Source: a virus. From it: a stretch of 47,438 nt of DNA. Made by a program: the position numbers and the translations under genes. The DNA lies in the IMG/VR virus record IMGVR_UViG_3300036832_001178, positions 1 through 47,438 of that record; one strand, given 5' to 3'. The notes beneath the pieces are model-generated. The model was not told where the DNA came from. It was given only the letters and a program-made list of their open reading frames with translations, and made no database searches. Positions 37,398 to 43,513 of this stretch are shown in pieces (the stretch's first letter is position 1; the number at the start of each line of letters is the position of its first letter).

Positions 37398-37874
37398 ATG
37401 CGTACCCTTGATGATCTACTAAAGGACGGTGAAGCTTACGCCCGTATACTGTTACTGGAAAAAGGCGTTAAGCAACTCGACCCGGTGTATCAGCTTTACG
37501 ATGAAGACGGCACCATTCATGTGGTACCGTGTCCATGGGCAAACGACTTCCAAAAACAGGTAATGTTATCGGAAGTAAAGAAAATCGCGAAGAAAGTCAA
37601 CTGTCAACTGGTGTTGTTCGTATCGGAAGGTTGGATGGCATCACGGCTACCAGGGCGCGAAGCCGAGGGTCCGGCACCAAGTAAAGATCCGAATCGGATC
37701 GAAATTGTCAATATCATAGCGTCAACAACAGCCGATACAAAAATACTGATACTCGAAACGGTTCGCGACAAGGTGACAAACCGTATTATCGAGTTAAAAA
37801 AGCACACTGATGACATGATAGCCGCTGGCGGGCCGTTGATCGATGGTATCGTACAAGCGCCGACACTGCACTAA
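37398..37874 (+). CDS. Hypothetical protein
   Basis: From the ATG at 37398 (AAAGGAG upstream) the 158-residue protein has an alpha/beta region (VYQLYDEDGTIHVVPCPW, CQLVLFVSEGWM) followed by a loop with LPGREAEGP and a helical C-terminus. It looks like a compact domain, but I do not recognise it. Confidence 0.6.
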   Translation: MRTLDDLLKDGEAYARILLLEKGVKQLDPVYQLYDEDGTIHVVPCPWANDFQKQVMLSEVKKIAKKVNCQLVLFVSEGWMASRLPGREAEGPAPSKDPNRIEIVNIIASTTADTKILILETVRDKVTNRIIELKKHTDDMIAAGGPLIDGIVQAPTLH

Positions 37875-37948
37875 CAAATTACAACCTAAATACCGCTTAG
37901 CAGGCGCAGGAGCGCGTCTGCGCGAGAGTGTGTAATAAAAGTTGTAAA

Positions 37949-38003
37949 GAAGCTTCGCGGCAAGTCCATCCTACGGGGTGGACTTTGCGCGGCGCTTTGC
38001 CGC
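37949..38003 (+). promoter_or_regulatory. Class II pseudoknot leader, copy 3
   Basis: GAAGC pairs with GCTTT in the loop of GCGGC/GCCGC, followed by TTTTT; hairpin AAGTCCATCC/GGGGTGGACTT lies between. Here the second hairpin plus T-run resembles a terminator, so folding could control readthrough. A separate GCGCAG/CTGCGC hairpin lies just upstream (37900-37925). Confidence 0.65.
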
Positions 38004-38021
38004 TTTTTCTAGGAGGAGTGT

Positions 38022-38303
38022 ATGACTGTCATCGTAATCGACAGTGATCTATTCACCTGTTCAGTGGATAACAACAAGGTTGTTATGTCCGCTGAAATCA
38101 GCGACTTAGATCACCTGTATACCGACACCAACCTTAGAAGCGGTTTCGGTATCAAATCAAAGAAAACCGGCCAGGTTGTTCATTTCATGTTCAAATCAGT
38201 CGACGTGTGCAACGGTGACGTAGCTGGTTGGTTATTTCAACCGGTACAGGAAGATGTGCGAAAGCTGTCATGCCCGGTTGAAGTGTTAATCATCAACGAC
38301 TGA
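38022..38303 (+). CDS. Small hypothetical protein
   Basis: A 93-residue, beta-rich protein (MTVIVIDSDLFTCSVDNNKV; GQVVHFMFKSVD) with an optimal CTAGGAGGAG ribosome site five bases before its ATG. Unknown function. Confidence 0.6.
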   Translation: MTVIVIDSDLFTCSVDNNKVVMSAEISDLDHLYTDTNLRSGFGIKSKKTGQVVHFMFKSVDVCNGDVAGWLFQPVQEDVRKLSCPVEVLIIND

Positions 38304-38360
38304 AGTATTGCGGCAAGTCCATCTGTCACAAGGTGGACTTAGCGCAGCACTTCCCGCTGC
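38302..38360 (+). promoter_or_regulatory. Class II pseudoknot leader, copy 4
   Basis: GAAGT pairs with the ACTTC loop of GCAGC/GCTGC; between lie TTGCGGC and AAGTCCATC/GGTGGACTT. It overlaps the stop codon of the upstream gene and precedes the DUF2786 gene. Confidence 0.65.
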
Positions 38361-38389
38361 AACCCTTCATCTAGGAGGAGTGTTATACT

Positions 38390-39196
38390 ATGAGTGAAGA
38401 ACGGCAAAACGACGAAAAGCGCAAGGCGGTAGAACAACTCCAGAAAATTCTGGAACTGGCGCGCAACAACCCTAGTGAACATGAAGCGGCGCTAGCTATG
38501 GCCATGTTTCAGGAAAGGCTAGCCCGGTATAACTTGACAATGGCCGATATTGTCGGAAACACCAGTGTATTTGATAATATCATCCGGGATAACGACTTTG
38601 TTACCTACTTTTCCGGGTGGATCAAACCGCTGCTTAACGCTGTCGCCAAGCTGAACTTTTGCGGCTACTACTACACGTCGATTGACAGGCCAGGTGGTGA
38701 CAAACGCGGTTTTGATCAACACGCGCGCAAGCTGTATGTCGGGACAAACAGCAGGACTTACCTTATTCACAACTTCATCGGTGAAGAGGTGAATGTACTC
38801 GGTGCCAAGCTGTTCGGTGAGTATCTTATCGAAACGATGGAAATCCTGGTGAAGCAAGCGCGAAAAGGTGTTCCGGTATCGGAACAATCATCGTTTAAGA
38901 TCAGCTTTATGAATGCCTGCAGTTACCGGCTTTGTGCCAGAATAGCCGAAGAAATGGAAACCAAATCCGTAAAGGAGGTTGGTGGACTTCCGGCACTGCA
39001 AAGCATGTACGACAAGGCGCGGCAAAACGCTGAATCGTTCTTGGACGGCCTAAAGGTGAAGCGTACAACAAAGACTTCACTGGTGCAGTTCAATAACACC
39101 AAAGGCTACCGGGAAGGTTATGCGGCGGCTGACAGCATCGGGCTAAAGAAGCAAGTTGACGGCACCACACCGAACAAGCTTCGTATATCTCACTAA
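38390..39196 (+). CDS. DUF2786-containing protein
   Basis: Residues 1-60 of this 268-aa protein match the DUF2786 pattern: a helix with AVEQLQKILELARNNPSEHE, then ALAMAMFQERLARYNLTM. The rest contains a basic/aromatic domain (FCGYYYTSIDRPGGDKRGF) and ends with GYREGYAAADSIGLKK. DUF2786 is widespread in phages and mobile elements with no known activity. Strong ribosome site and a class II leader precede it. Confidence 0.75.
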   Translation: MSEERQNDEKRKAVEQLQKILELARNNPSEHEAALAMAMFQERLARYNLTMADIVGNTSVFDNIIRDNDFVTYFSGWIKPLLNAVAKLNFCGYYYTSIDRPGGDKRGFDQHARKLYVGTNSRTYLIHNFIGEEVNVLGAKLFGEYLIETMEILVKQARKGVPVSEQSSFKISFMNACSYRLCARIAEEMETKSVKEVGGLPALQSMYDKARQNAESFLDGLKVKRTTKTSLVQFNNTKGYREGYAAADSIGLKKQVDGTTPNKLRISH

Positions 39197-39208
39197 GGAG
39201 GGGTTAAC

Positions 39209-39246
39209 GGCGGAAGGTGTAAAAACCCTTCCGCCAACCTTTTTTT
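39209..39246 (+). terminator. Rho-independent terminator
   Basis: GGCGGAAGG and CCTTCCGCC form a 9-bp stem followed by AACC and a run of T. A TAGGAG ribosome site for the next gene begins at its end. Confidence 0.9.
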
Positions 39247-39258
39247 AGGAGTGTAAGT

Positions 39259-39453
39259 ATGCACCAACTCGAACACGAGTTACTGGAATTAAGCATCAGA
39301 ATCAAATTGGGAAGGTTTGATAGGGAAGAGCTTGTTTCTAGGCTGCGGGCATTAGCGACACAATCGCATGATTATCTTCCAGATCCCAATCTCCTGTGGA
39401 ACGAAGATGGCACCCGTGATTACACTGGTGAAGAAAAGCGGAGATCGGGATGA
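39259..39453 (+). CDS. Small hypothetical protein
   Basis: A 64-residue protein (MHQLEHELLELSIRIKLGRF...) with a helical N-terminus and TAGGAG upstream. It lies directly after a terminator, so its transcript depends on readthrough or its own promoter. Unknown. Confidence 0.5.
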   Translation: MHQLEHELLELSIRIKLGRFDREELVSRLRALATQSHDYLPDPNLLWNEDGTRDYTGEEKRRSG

Positions 39454-39662
39454 TTTTATTTGTCCATCTTGGCAGGGAGGAGTCTACGGGCGGGTGAGCG
39501 ACAGCATCGGCTTCCGGCACTGGTAACAGATGTCGGCCATCTACAAGGCGGTATCCGTCTCCTCTCGACATAGCCAGGTTGAAGCAAAGGCGTCCCTGGT
39601 TGTGTTTTTCATAGCGGAAATATCGTCGTCTGTCGATGAGAGAACGCGTAGCACATAACTTA

Positions 39663-39694
39663 GGCGGAAGTCGTGAGCTTCCGCCGCCTTTTTT
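39663..39694 (+). terminator. Rho-independent terminator
   Basis: GGCGGAAG and CTTCCGCC form the stem, followed by GCC and TTTTTT. The 200 bp before it contain no convincing gene; a 42-codon frame at 39530-39658 lacks a ribosome site. Confidence 0.85.
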
Positions 39695-39720
39695 CCAAAC
39701 AAAAAACAGGGGAGCACCAA

Positions 39721-39969
39721 GTGATCAGCTTTAAAATCGTAAAGCACCATCAAACTCGTCTAGACATGGTTGAAGTATTCAAAGATGATAAATTACTAGC
39801 TTGTATTTACGCTGATGCCGGTTTACCAGCATTAAAGTTGGTCAGTAAACACCTAGATGTACCCAATTGTGTAGTCGATCCGAATACACCACCAGCTGTA
39901 CTGCTACCATTTATCATACAAACCAAACGTATCCCTACGTCGTTTCCTGAAATCAAATACGAGGAGTGA
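39721..39969 (+). CDS. Small hypothetical protein with GTG start
   Basis: AGGGGAG lies six bases before GTG at 39721, giving 82 residues (ISFKIVKHHQTRLDMVEVF...). It is a strand-rich protein ending EIKYEE. A longer frame from 39673 crosses the terminator. Unknown function. Confidence 0.55.
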   Translation: MISFKIVKHHQTRLDMVEVFKDDKLLACIYADAGLPALKLVSKHLDVPNCVVDPNTPPAVLLPFIIQTKRIPTSFPEIKYEE

Positions 39970-39971
39970 AG

Positions 39972-40178
39972 ATGTGCACATTTTGCAACGGCACGCGAAG
40001 TGCTTTATGGAAGCTTGCTAGGGCCGGGAAATATTTTAGCTATAGCCCCTTGCCGGAACCGCTTCCCTATAGCAGAAACGCGCCACAAACGGCCTCTGAC
40101 AGTATTCACAAGGGTAGTAACAGTAAACCCGCAAAGGAAGATAAATGGAACGGCAAGACGCTAACGAACTCGCCATAG
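39972..40178 (+). CDS. Small CxxC protein
   Basis: GAGGAG lies five bases before the ATG at 39972; the 68-residue product begins MCTFCNGTRSALWK with one CxxC pair. The second half of the frame overlaps the diverged class IV element (40050-40110), so the C-terminus may be shaped by RNA constraints. Confidence 0.45.
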   Translation: MCTFCNGTRSALWKLARAGKYFSYSPLPEPLPYSRNAPQTASDSIHKGSNSKPAKEDKWNGKTLTNSP

Positions 40179-40387
40179 CAACATTTACCGCACTTACACA
40201 AGAGTGTAATAAAGCCGATATAGACCCCGGCAGCCCGGCTGTTGGTTATATTATCGCGACTATGATGGGGATGCATTACGCTTCCAACAACCCCTATATT
40301 GAAGAAACACGCGGTGACTATCGTGCACTATTAGTGTCTTCAATCCAAGAAGTCTTGGATATTGTGGATGATACGAGGTATGAATGA
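40145..40387 (+). CDS. Small helical protein
   Basis: An 80-residue helical protein (ANELAIATFTALTQECNKAD; GYIIATMMGMHYAS) overlapping both neighbours. It has the same layout as the 75-aa protein at 40952, possibly paralogous. Unknown function. Confidence 0.55.
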   Translation: MERQDANELAIATFTALTQECNKADIDPGSPAVGYIIATMMGMHYASNNPYIEETRGDYRALLVSSIQEVLDIVDDTRYE

Positions 40388-40605
40388 CCCAGGAGCTGGT
40401 CCACTTTCGTTTGATTCAAACCCCGTGTTGCGGACATTTGCTCTGTTGGGTAAACCCGCGTCTGCCCACGTATTGTCCTGAATGCTCGACACATATACTG
40501 CGGGTCTTAAGACAAGACGGTTCGCAAATATTGATTACTGATGAAGGTGCTTGGCTTCATTTTGACGGAGACAAGGATGCGACCGCTTCCGTGGACAAAG
40601 GTTGA
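40384..40605 (+). CDS. Small zinc-ribbon protein
   Basis: The 73-residue protein contains CCGHLLCW and CPEC, a clear zinc-ribbon arrangement, and starts by ATGA overlap. It may be a nucleic-acid or protein adaptor; no family recognised. Confidence 0.6.
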   Translation: MTQELVHFRLIQTPCCGHLLCWVNPRLPTYCPECSTHILRVLRQDGSQILITDEGAWLHFDGDKDATASVDKG

Positions 40606-40951
40606 AAAATTCCGGTTTATAACACCAGATCGGCCACACCAGAAAGGCGACCCTTTTGGTTTCTTTATGGTCCCTTATCGTACCAATAAAATGGTCATAA
40701 ACCTGCGGGTGATGGCATCAACCGGTGACGATATTGTTAAGTGGGAGCATGTGAGTGTCAGTTGCGAAAACCGCTGTCCGACTTGGGAAGAAATGGATTA
40801 TATAAAAAATCTATTCTGGGGTGACGAAGAAACAGTCATGCAACTTCACGTCCCGCGTTCGGAACACAAGAATTATCACCCGTACTGCCTTCACCTGTGG
40901 AAGCCGACTACTATCGAAATACCCCGTCCTCCTAATTTCACGGTGGCTTAA
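40577..40951 (+). CDS. Hypothetical protein
   Basis: From the ATG at 40577 (GGAG six bases upstream) the 124-residue protein is aromatic-rich, with a central strand region (TNKMVINLRVMASTG) and a conserved-looking DYIKNLFWGDEE. It overlaps the zinc-ribbon gene by 29 bases. Unknown. Confidence 0.55.
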   Translation: MRPLPWTKVEKFRFITPDRPHQKGDPFGFFMVPYRTNKMVINLRVMASTGDDIVKWEHVSVSCENRCPTWEEMDYIKNLFWGDEETVMQLHVPRSEHKNYHPYCLHLWKPTTIEIPRPPNFTVA

Positions 40952-41179
40952 ATGGCTATGTCCGATGAAGACATGATGATAGCACGCGGTTTTATAGGTG
41001 CAGCCGCAGCAAGTATACAAGACCAATTCGCGGATAAATACGACCATAACGATATACTTTCGATTATATTAGCTTCGCTATTGGGATTGGCACACCACCT
41101 AGCTATAAAAAGCGTCGAAATGTCGGAAGAAGAGTTTGTTGAAATGGTCCTGTACTGTTCGGGGATCACAAAACAGTAA
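40952..41179 (+). CDS. Small helical protein
   Basis: A 75-residue, helical, acidic protein (DDMMIARGFIGAAAAS-like opening; HHLAIKSVEMSEEEFVEMV). It directly follows the upstream stop. Similar in plan to the gene at 40145. Confidence 0.55.
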   Translation: MAMSDEDMMIARGFIGAAAASIQDQFADKYDHNDILSIILASLLGLAHHLAIKSVEMSEEEFVEMVLYCSGITKQ

Positions 41180-41197
41180 TCCAACGGGGAGGTTGGG

Positions 41198-41404
41198 ATG
41201 GCTGTCACACTGCAAACCTTAAGCGACGAGATCGAAAATATATCCGATGAGCTAGGTGACATTAACCGTATACTTGAACTAAACACCGAACGGTTAACCG
41301 CTATAGAACGTGATTTACGCGCCTTGTCCGACCAACTGAAAAAAGGTAATACAACACTCGAGAGAATAGAAAAACACATCAAACAGCTGGGGGAAATACT
41401 GTGA
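41198..41404 (+). CDS. Small coiled-coil protein
   Basis: A 68-residue protein with continuous heptads (LSDEIENISDELGDINRIL; LSDQLKKGNTTLERIEKHI). It is predicted to be one long coiled coil. Its stop overlaps the next start. Confidence 0.6.
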   Translation: MAVTLQTLSDEIENISDELGDINRILELNTERLTAIERDLRALSDQLKKGNTTLERIEKHIKQLGEIL

Positions 41405-41646
41405 GTACACTAATGAGGGCCATTTGTGATAATGTTGAATCAATACTTGTGGAAAACCCGGAAATGGGGATATCCGATTTAAGGAATGTCTGTGCTCGGG
41501 CTACCACAATAGTCCTCTACAACCCGAAGATGACTTATCTAGACCTCGCCGATGAGCTTAACATCAGTAATTACACGGCGGAGGTACTTTATAGGCTAAT
41601 CGGTATAATACGCGCCCGGATGGAAGACTTAAATGTCACTAACTAA
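41401..41646 (+). CDS. Small HTH-like protein
   Basis: An 81-residue protein beginning with GTG by overlap. MTYLDLADELNISNYTAEVL resembles a helix-turn-helix. It could be a small DNA-binding regulator; unproven. Confidence 0.5.
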   Translation: MSTLMRAICDNVESILVENPEMGISDLRNVCARATTIVLYNPKMTYLDLADELNISNYTAEVLYRLIGIIRARMEDLNVTN

Positions 41647-41914
41647 GTGGTCGGACCTGGGTATTCTTGCCGAAAGAATAAAACCGTATCCGAGTGTTAA
41701 ATCGGTCGAATCTATGTTTCGGCAGGAAGGCTTTTGGCGCGGTGCCATAGGTGCAAGAAACGAGTTGTACCGCCGCGAATACAAGCTTCACACAATGGCC
41801 GAATCTATGTTTCACCACAGAGCGGTTTATAACCTGGAAGTCCTCGCACTATATGCGAATGCCGGGTGTGATTTAGTGCCTACCCGTGAGTACAAACGCT
41901 GGCTTACCCGCTAA
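41633..41914 (+). CDS. Small hypothetical protein
   Basis: A 93-residue basic helical protein with 14-base overlap with its upstream neighbour. It contains WRGAIGARNELYRREYKLHT. Unknown. Confidence 0.55.
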   Translation: MSLTKWSDLGILAERIKPYPSVKSVESMFRQEGFWRGAIGARNELYRREYKLHTMAESMFHHRAVYNLEVLALYANAGCDLVPTREYKRWLTR

Positions 41915-41925
41915 AGGAGTGACAA

Positions 41926-42273
41926 ATGCGCGGACAAATAACCGTTATATCCGAGCAGGGTGGCTTTGAAACACTTGATTACGACGGTGAGTTTAGCTTG
42001 CAAAAGCTGACTTCCGATATACAGGAGGCTCTGCACGGTTACATGGAAATAGTGCCGTATTGGGATGTCTACAATAATGTCGAGTGTATTGTCTTCTGTA
42101 ATACTGACGGTAAGAATATCGGTATGCCCAGAAACAATACCGCAACAGCTTTATGGGATAAAGCTTTGGTGGCCAAGAACCTCACCCGGTTTAGAGACGG
42201 TGTTGAAGTAGACCACTTGGTTGGACCTATCGTTATTGTCATCGGTGACGATGCTTTTATGAGAGCGCTATAA
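41926..42273 (+). CDS. Hypothetical protein
   Basis: A 115-residue alpha/beta protein with AAAGGAG upstream (QITVISEQGGFETLDYDGEF; VGPIVIVIGDDAFM). The layout resembles the DUF3846 family of phage proteins, but this is tentative. Confidence 0.5.
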   Translation: MRGQITVISEQGGFETLDYDGEFSLQKLTSDIQEALHGYMEIVPYWDVYNNVECIVFCNTDGKNIGMPRNNTATALWDKALVAKNLTRFRDGVEVDHLVGPIVIVIGDDAFMRAL

Positions 42274-42274
42274 A

Positions 42275-42505
42275 ATGGAACCTTGCCCTTTTTGTTCCCG
42301 ACCGAACTGGTGTAGACAACACAATGAGTGTCCGTATCTTGAATGGATAGATAAAGAGATCCAACGAATACTGTCCATGTCAGACAAAGAAGTCATGGCT
42401 GAACACTTAGCCCTCTACGACGGTAACAAAGAATTGGCTCAAAAGAGTATCGATATGACAAAGGCGACTATTAATAAATTGACCGGTGAAACCGCCAAGC
42501 ATTAG
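42275..42505 (+). CDS. Small zinc-finger-like protein
   Basis: The 76-residue protein begins MEPCPFCSRPNWCRQHNECP, a compact Cys/His cluster, followed by a helical region. It starts two bases after the upstream stop. Unknown function. Confidence 0.55.
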   Translation: MEPCPFCSRPNWCRQHNECPYLEWIDKEIQRILSMSDKEVMAEHLALYDGNKELAQKSIDMTKATINKLTGETAKH

Positions 42506-42515
42506 GAAAATTGTT

Positions 42516-42860
42516 ATGAACCTTCACTCAAAAGAACGACCGCAAATGTATGAACGACCAGCATGGTTGTCAAAGAAATCAGTCATTCCGCCGTTAGAGT
42601 TTTGGCCGAAAGATGGTCAAGTAGAAGTGCGGATGTTTCTTCCGGTGAACGACGGGCGCTCGCATATGCGTTATCATACACTGGTAGATATAGGTGATTT
42701 AGACGGTCTGGTAATGGATTTTGAAAACGATCCAGAATCTACAGTCATGGCACTGTTTAGAAGTTACAAAGAATTGATGCCCAATGTAAAAGAAGTGCCG
42801 CCTGTGGTAAAACGGGAACCGGGTGTATTGATCCCGACAAAGCGGGCAAGGTTGCTGTAA
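42516..42860 (+). CDS. Hypothetical protein, last rightward gene
   Basis: From the ATG at 42516 the 114-residue protein has a strand-rich middle (QVEVRMFLPVNDGRSHMR) and a basic C-terminus. It is followed by a class IV element and a convergent terminator. Confidence 0.55.
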   Translation: MNLHSKERPQMYERPAWLSKKSVIPPLEFWPKDGQVEVRMFLPVNDGRSHMRYHTLVDIGDLDGLVMDFENDPESTVMALFRSYKELMPNVKEVPPVVKREPGVLIPTKRARLL

Positions 42861-42879
42861 AACACGGCCCGGAGGCCGG

Positions 42880-42985
42880 CGCAGAAAGCCGTACAGTATA
42901 GGCAAGCCGGTTTTAGGTGTAGGGGTAGCCGCCGAAGCTTCACCTTTACCAGAAACGCCCCAAAAGCGGATAACAAAACGGCCAC
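42880..42985 (+). promoter_or_regulatory. Class IV structured element, copy 2
   Basis: AGAAAGCCGTA, GTTTTA, TGTAGGGGTAGCC, GCTTCACCT and ACCAGAA are shared in order with 27131-27228. Stems AGG/CCT and AGC/GCT are kept. Here it lies after a gene rather than before one. Confidence 0.45.
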
Positions 42986-43005
42986 TGTATTTCTACAGTG
43001 GCCGT
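42977..43005. terminator. Bidirectional terminator-like hairpin
   Basis: ACGGCCACTGTA-TTTC-TACAGTGGCCGT is a perfect 12-bp stem at the convergence of rightward and leftward genes. On the minus strand TTTTG follows. Confidence 0.75.
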
Positions 43006-43032
43006 CACTATTAAGCTTTAAGGTATTAAGAC

Positions 43033-43200
43033 TTAGGCGGCCTCAGTCCCGTCATCTTCTTCGGGCTCATCATCTTCTTCGGGCTCGTCATCTTCTTCAT
43101 TGTCGCCGTCTAAATCATCATCATCTTCTTCAGGTTCGTCGGGCTCATGTTGCGGTACACCTTCACCGACCTCTTCGGGTTCACTAGAACCACCTGCCAT
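43033..43200 (-). CDS. Small acidic protein
   Basis: From the ATG at 43200 (GGGGAG seven bases upstream) the 55-residue protein is made of Glu/Asp repeats (EPEEDDEPEEDD type). The longer frame upstream overlaps the promoter motif. Possibly a DNA mimic or structural tail peptide, but composition alone does not decide. Confidence 0.55.
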   Translation of the reverse strand: MAGGSSEPEEVGEGVPQHEPDEPEEDDDDLDGDNEEDDEPEEDDEPEEDDGTEAA

Positions 43201-43244
43201 ATTTACACTCCCCTTAATCACCGGACAAATACCCGGTAATTTAA

Positions 43245-43252
43245 CTATACGG
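43245..43252 (-). promoter_or_regulatory. Promoter-like CCGTATAG motif
   Basis: The minus strand reads CCGTATAGTT about 45 nt before the acidic-protein start. Member of the recurrent CGTATA family. Confidence 0.4.
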
Positions 43253-43261
43253 CTGAAAGTT

Positions 43262-43513
43262 TTACAATGGTGGTCTAGTTGTTGTCCTTTGTGGAGCATC
43301 TGGAGGATTAGCAGGAGGTGATGGTGGTGGTGGCGGTGTCGGCGGCTGCATATCGGGGATTTCCGGTGGTTGCGGCATCGGCAGCATAGTCACAATAGCA
43401 TTGGTACACCGGCGTACACGCTCCACCAACTCATTACTTGTGCTCTCTCCGGCAAGTTCAGCTAGTACCCTTCCCGCCGCTTCACAAAAGCCCTGGACGG
43501 TGTCTTCGTTCAT
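43262..43513 (-). CDS. Small proline-rich protein
   Basis: The 83-residue protein has a helical N-terminus (FCEAAGRVLAELAGE) and a Pro-rich C-terminus. Its ATG overlaps the tail-fibre stop. It may be a tail-fibre accessory or chaperone by position. Confidence 0.55.
   Translation of the reverse strand: MNEDTVQGFCEAAGRVLAELAGESTSNELVERVRRCTNAIVTMLPMPQPPEIPDMQPPTPPPPPSPPANPPDAPQRTTTRPPL

Noticed and set aside
39530-39658. 42-codon plus-strand frame before a terminator
   Set aside because: No ribosome site and a Ser-rich composition without domain features; kept only as a remark on the gap.
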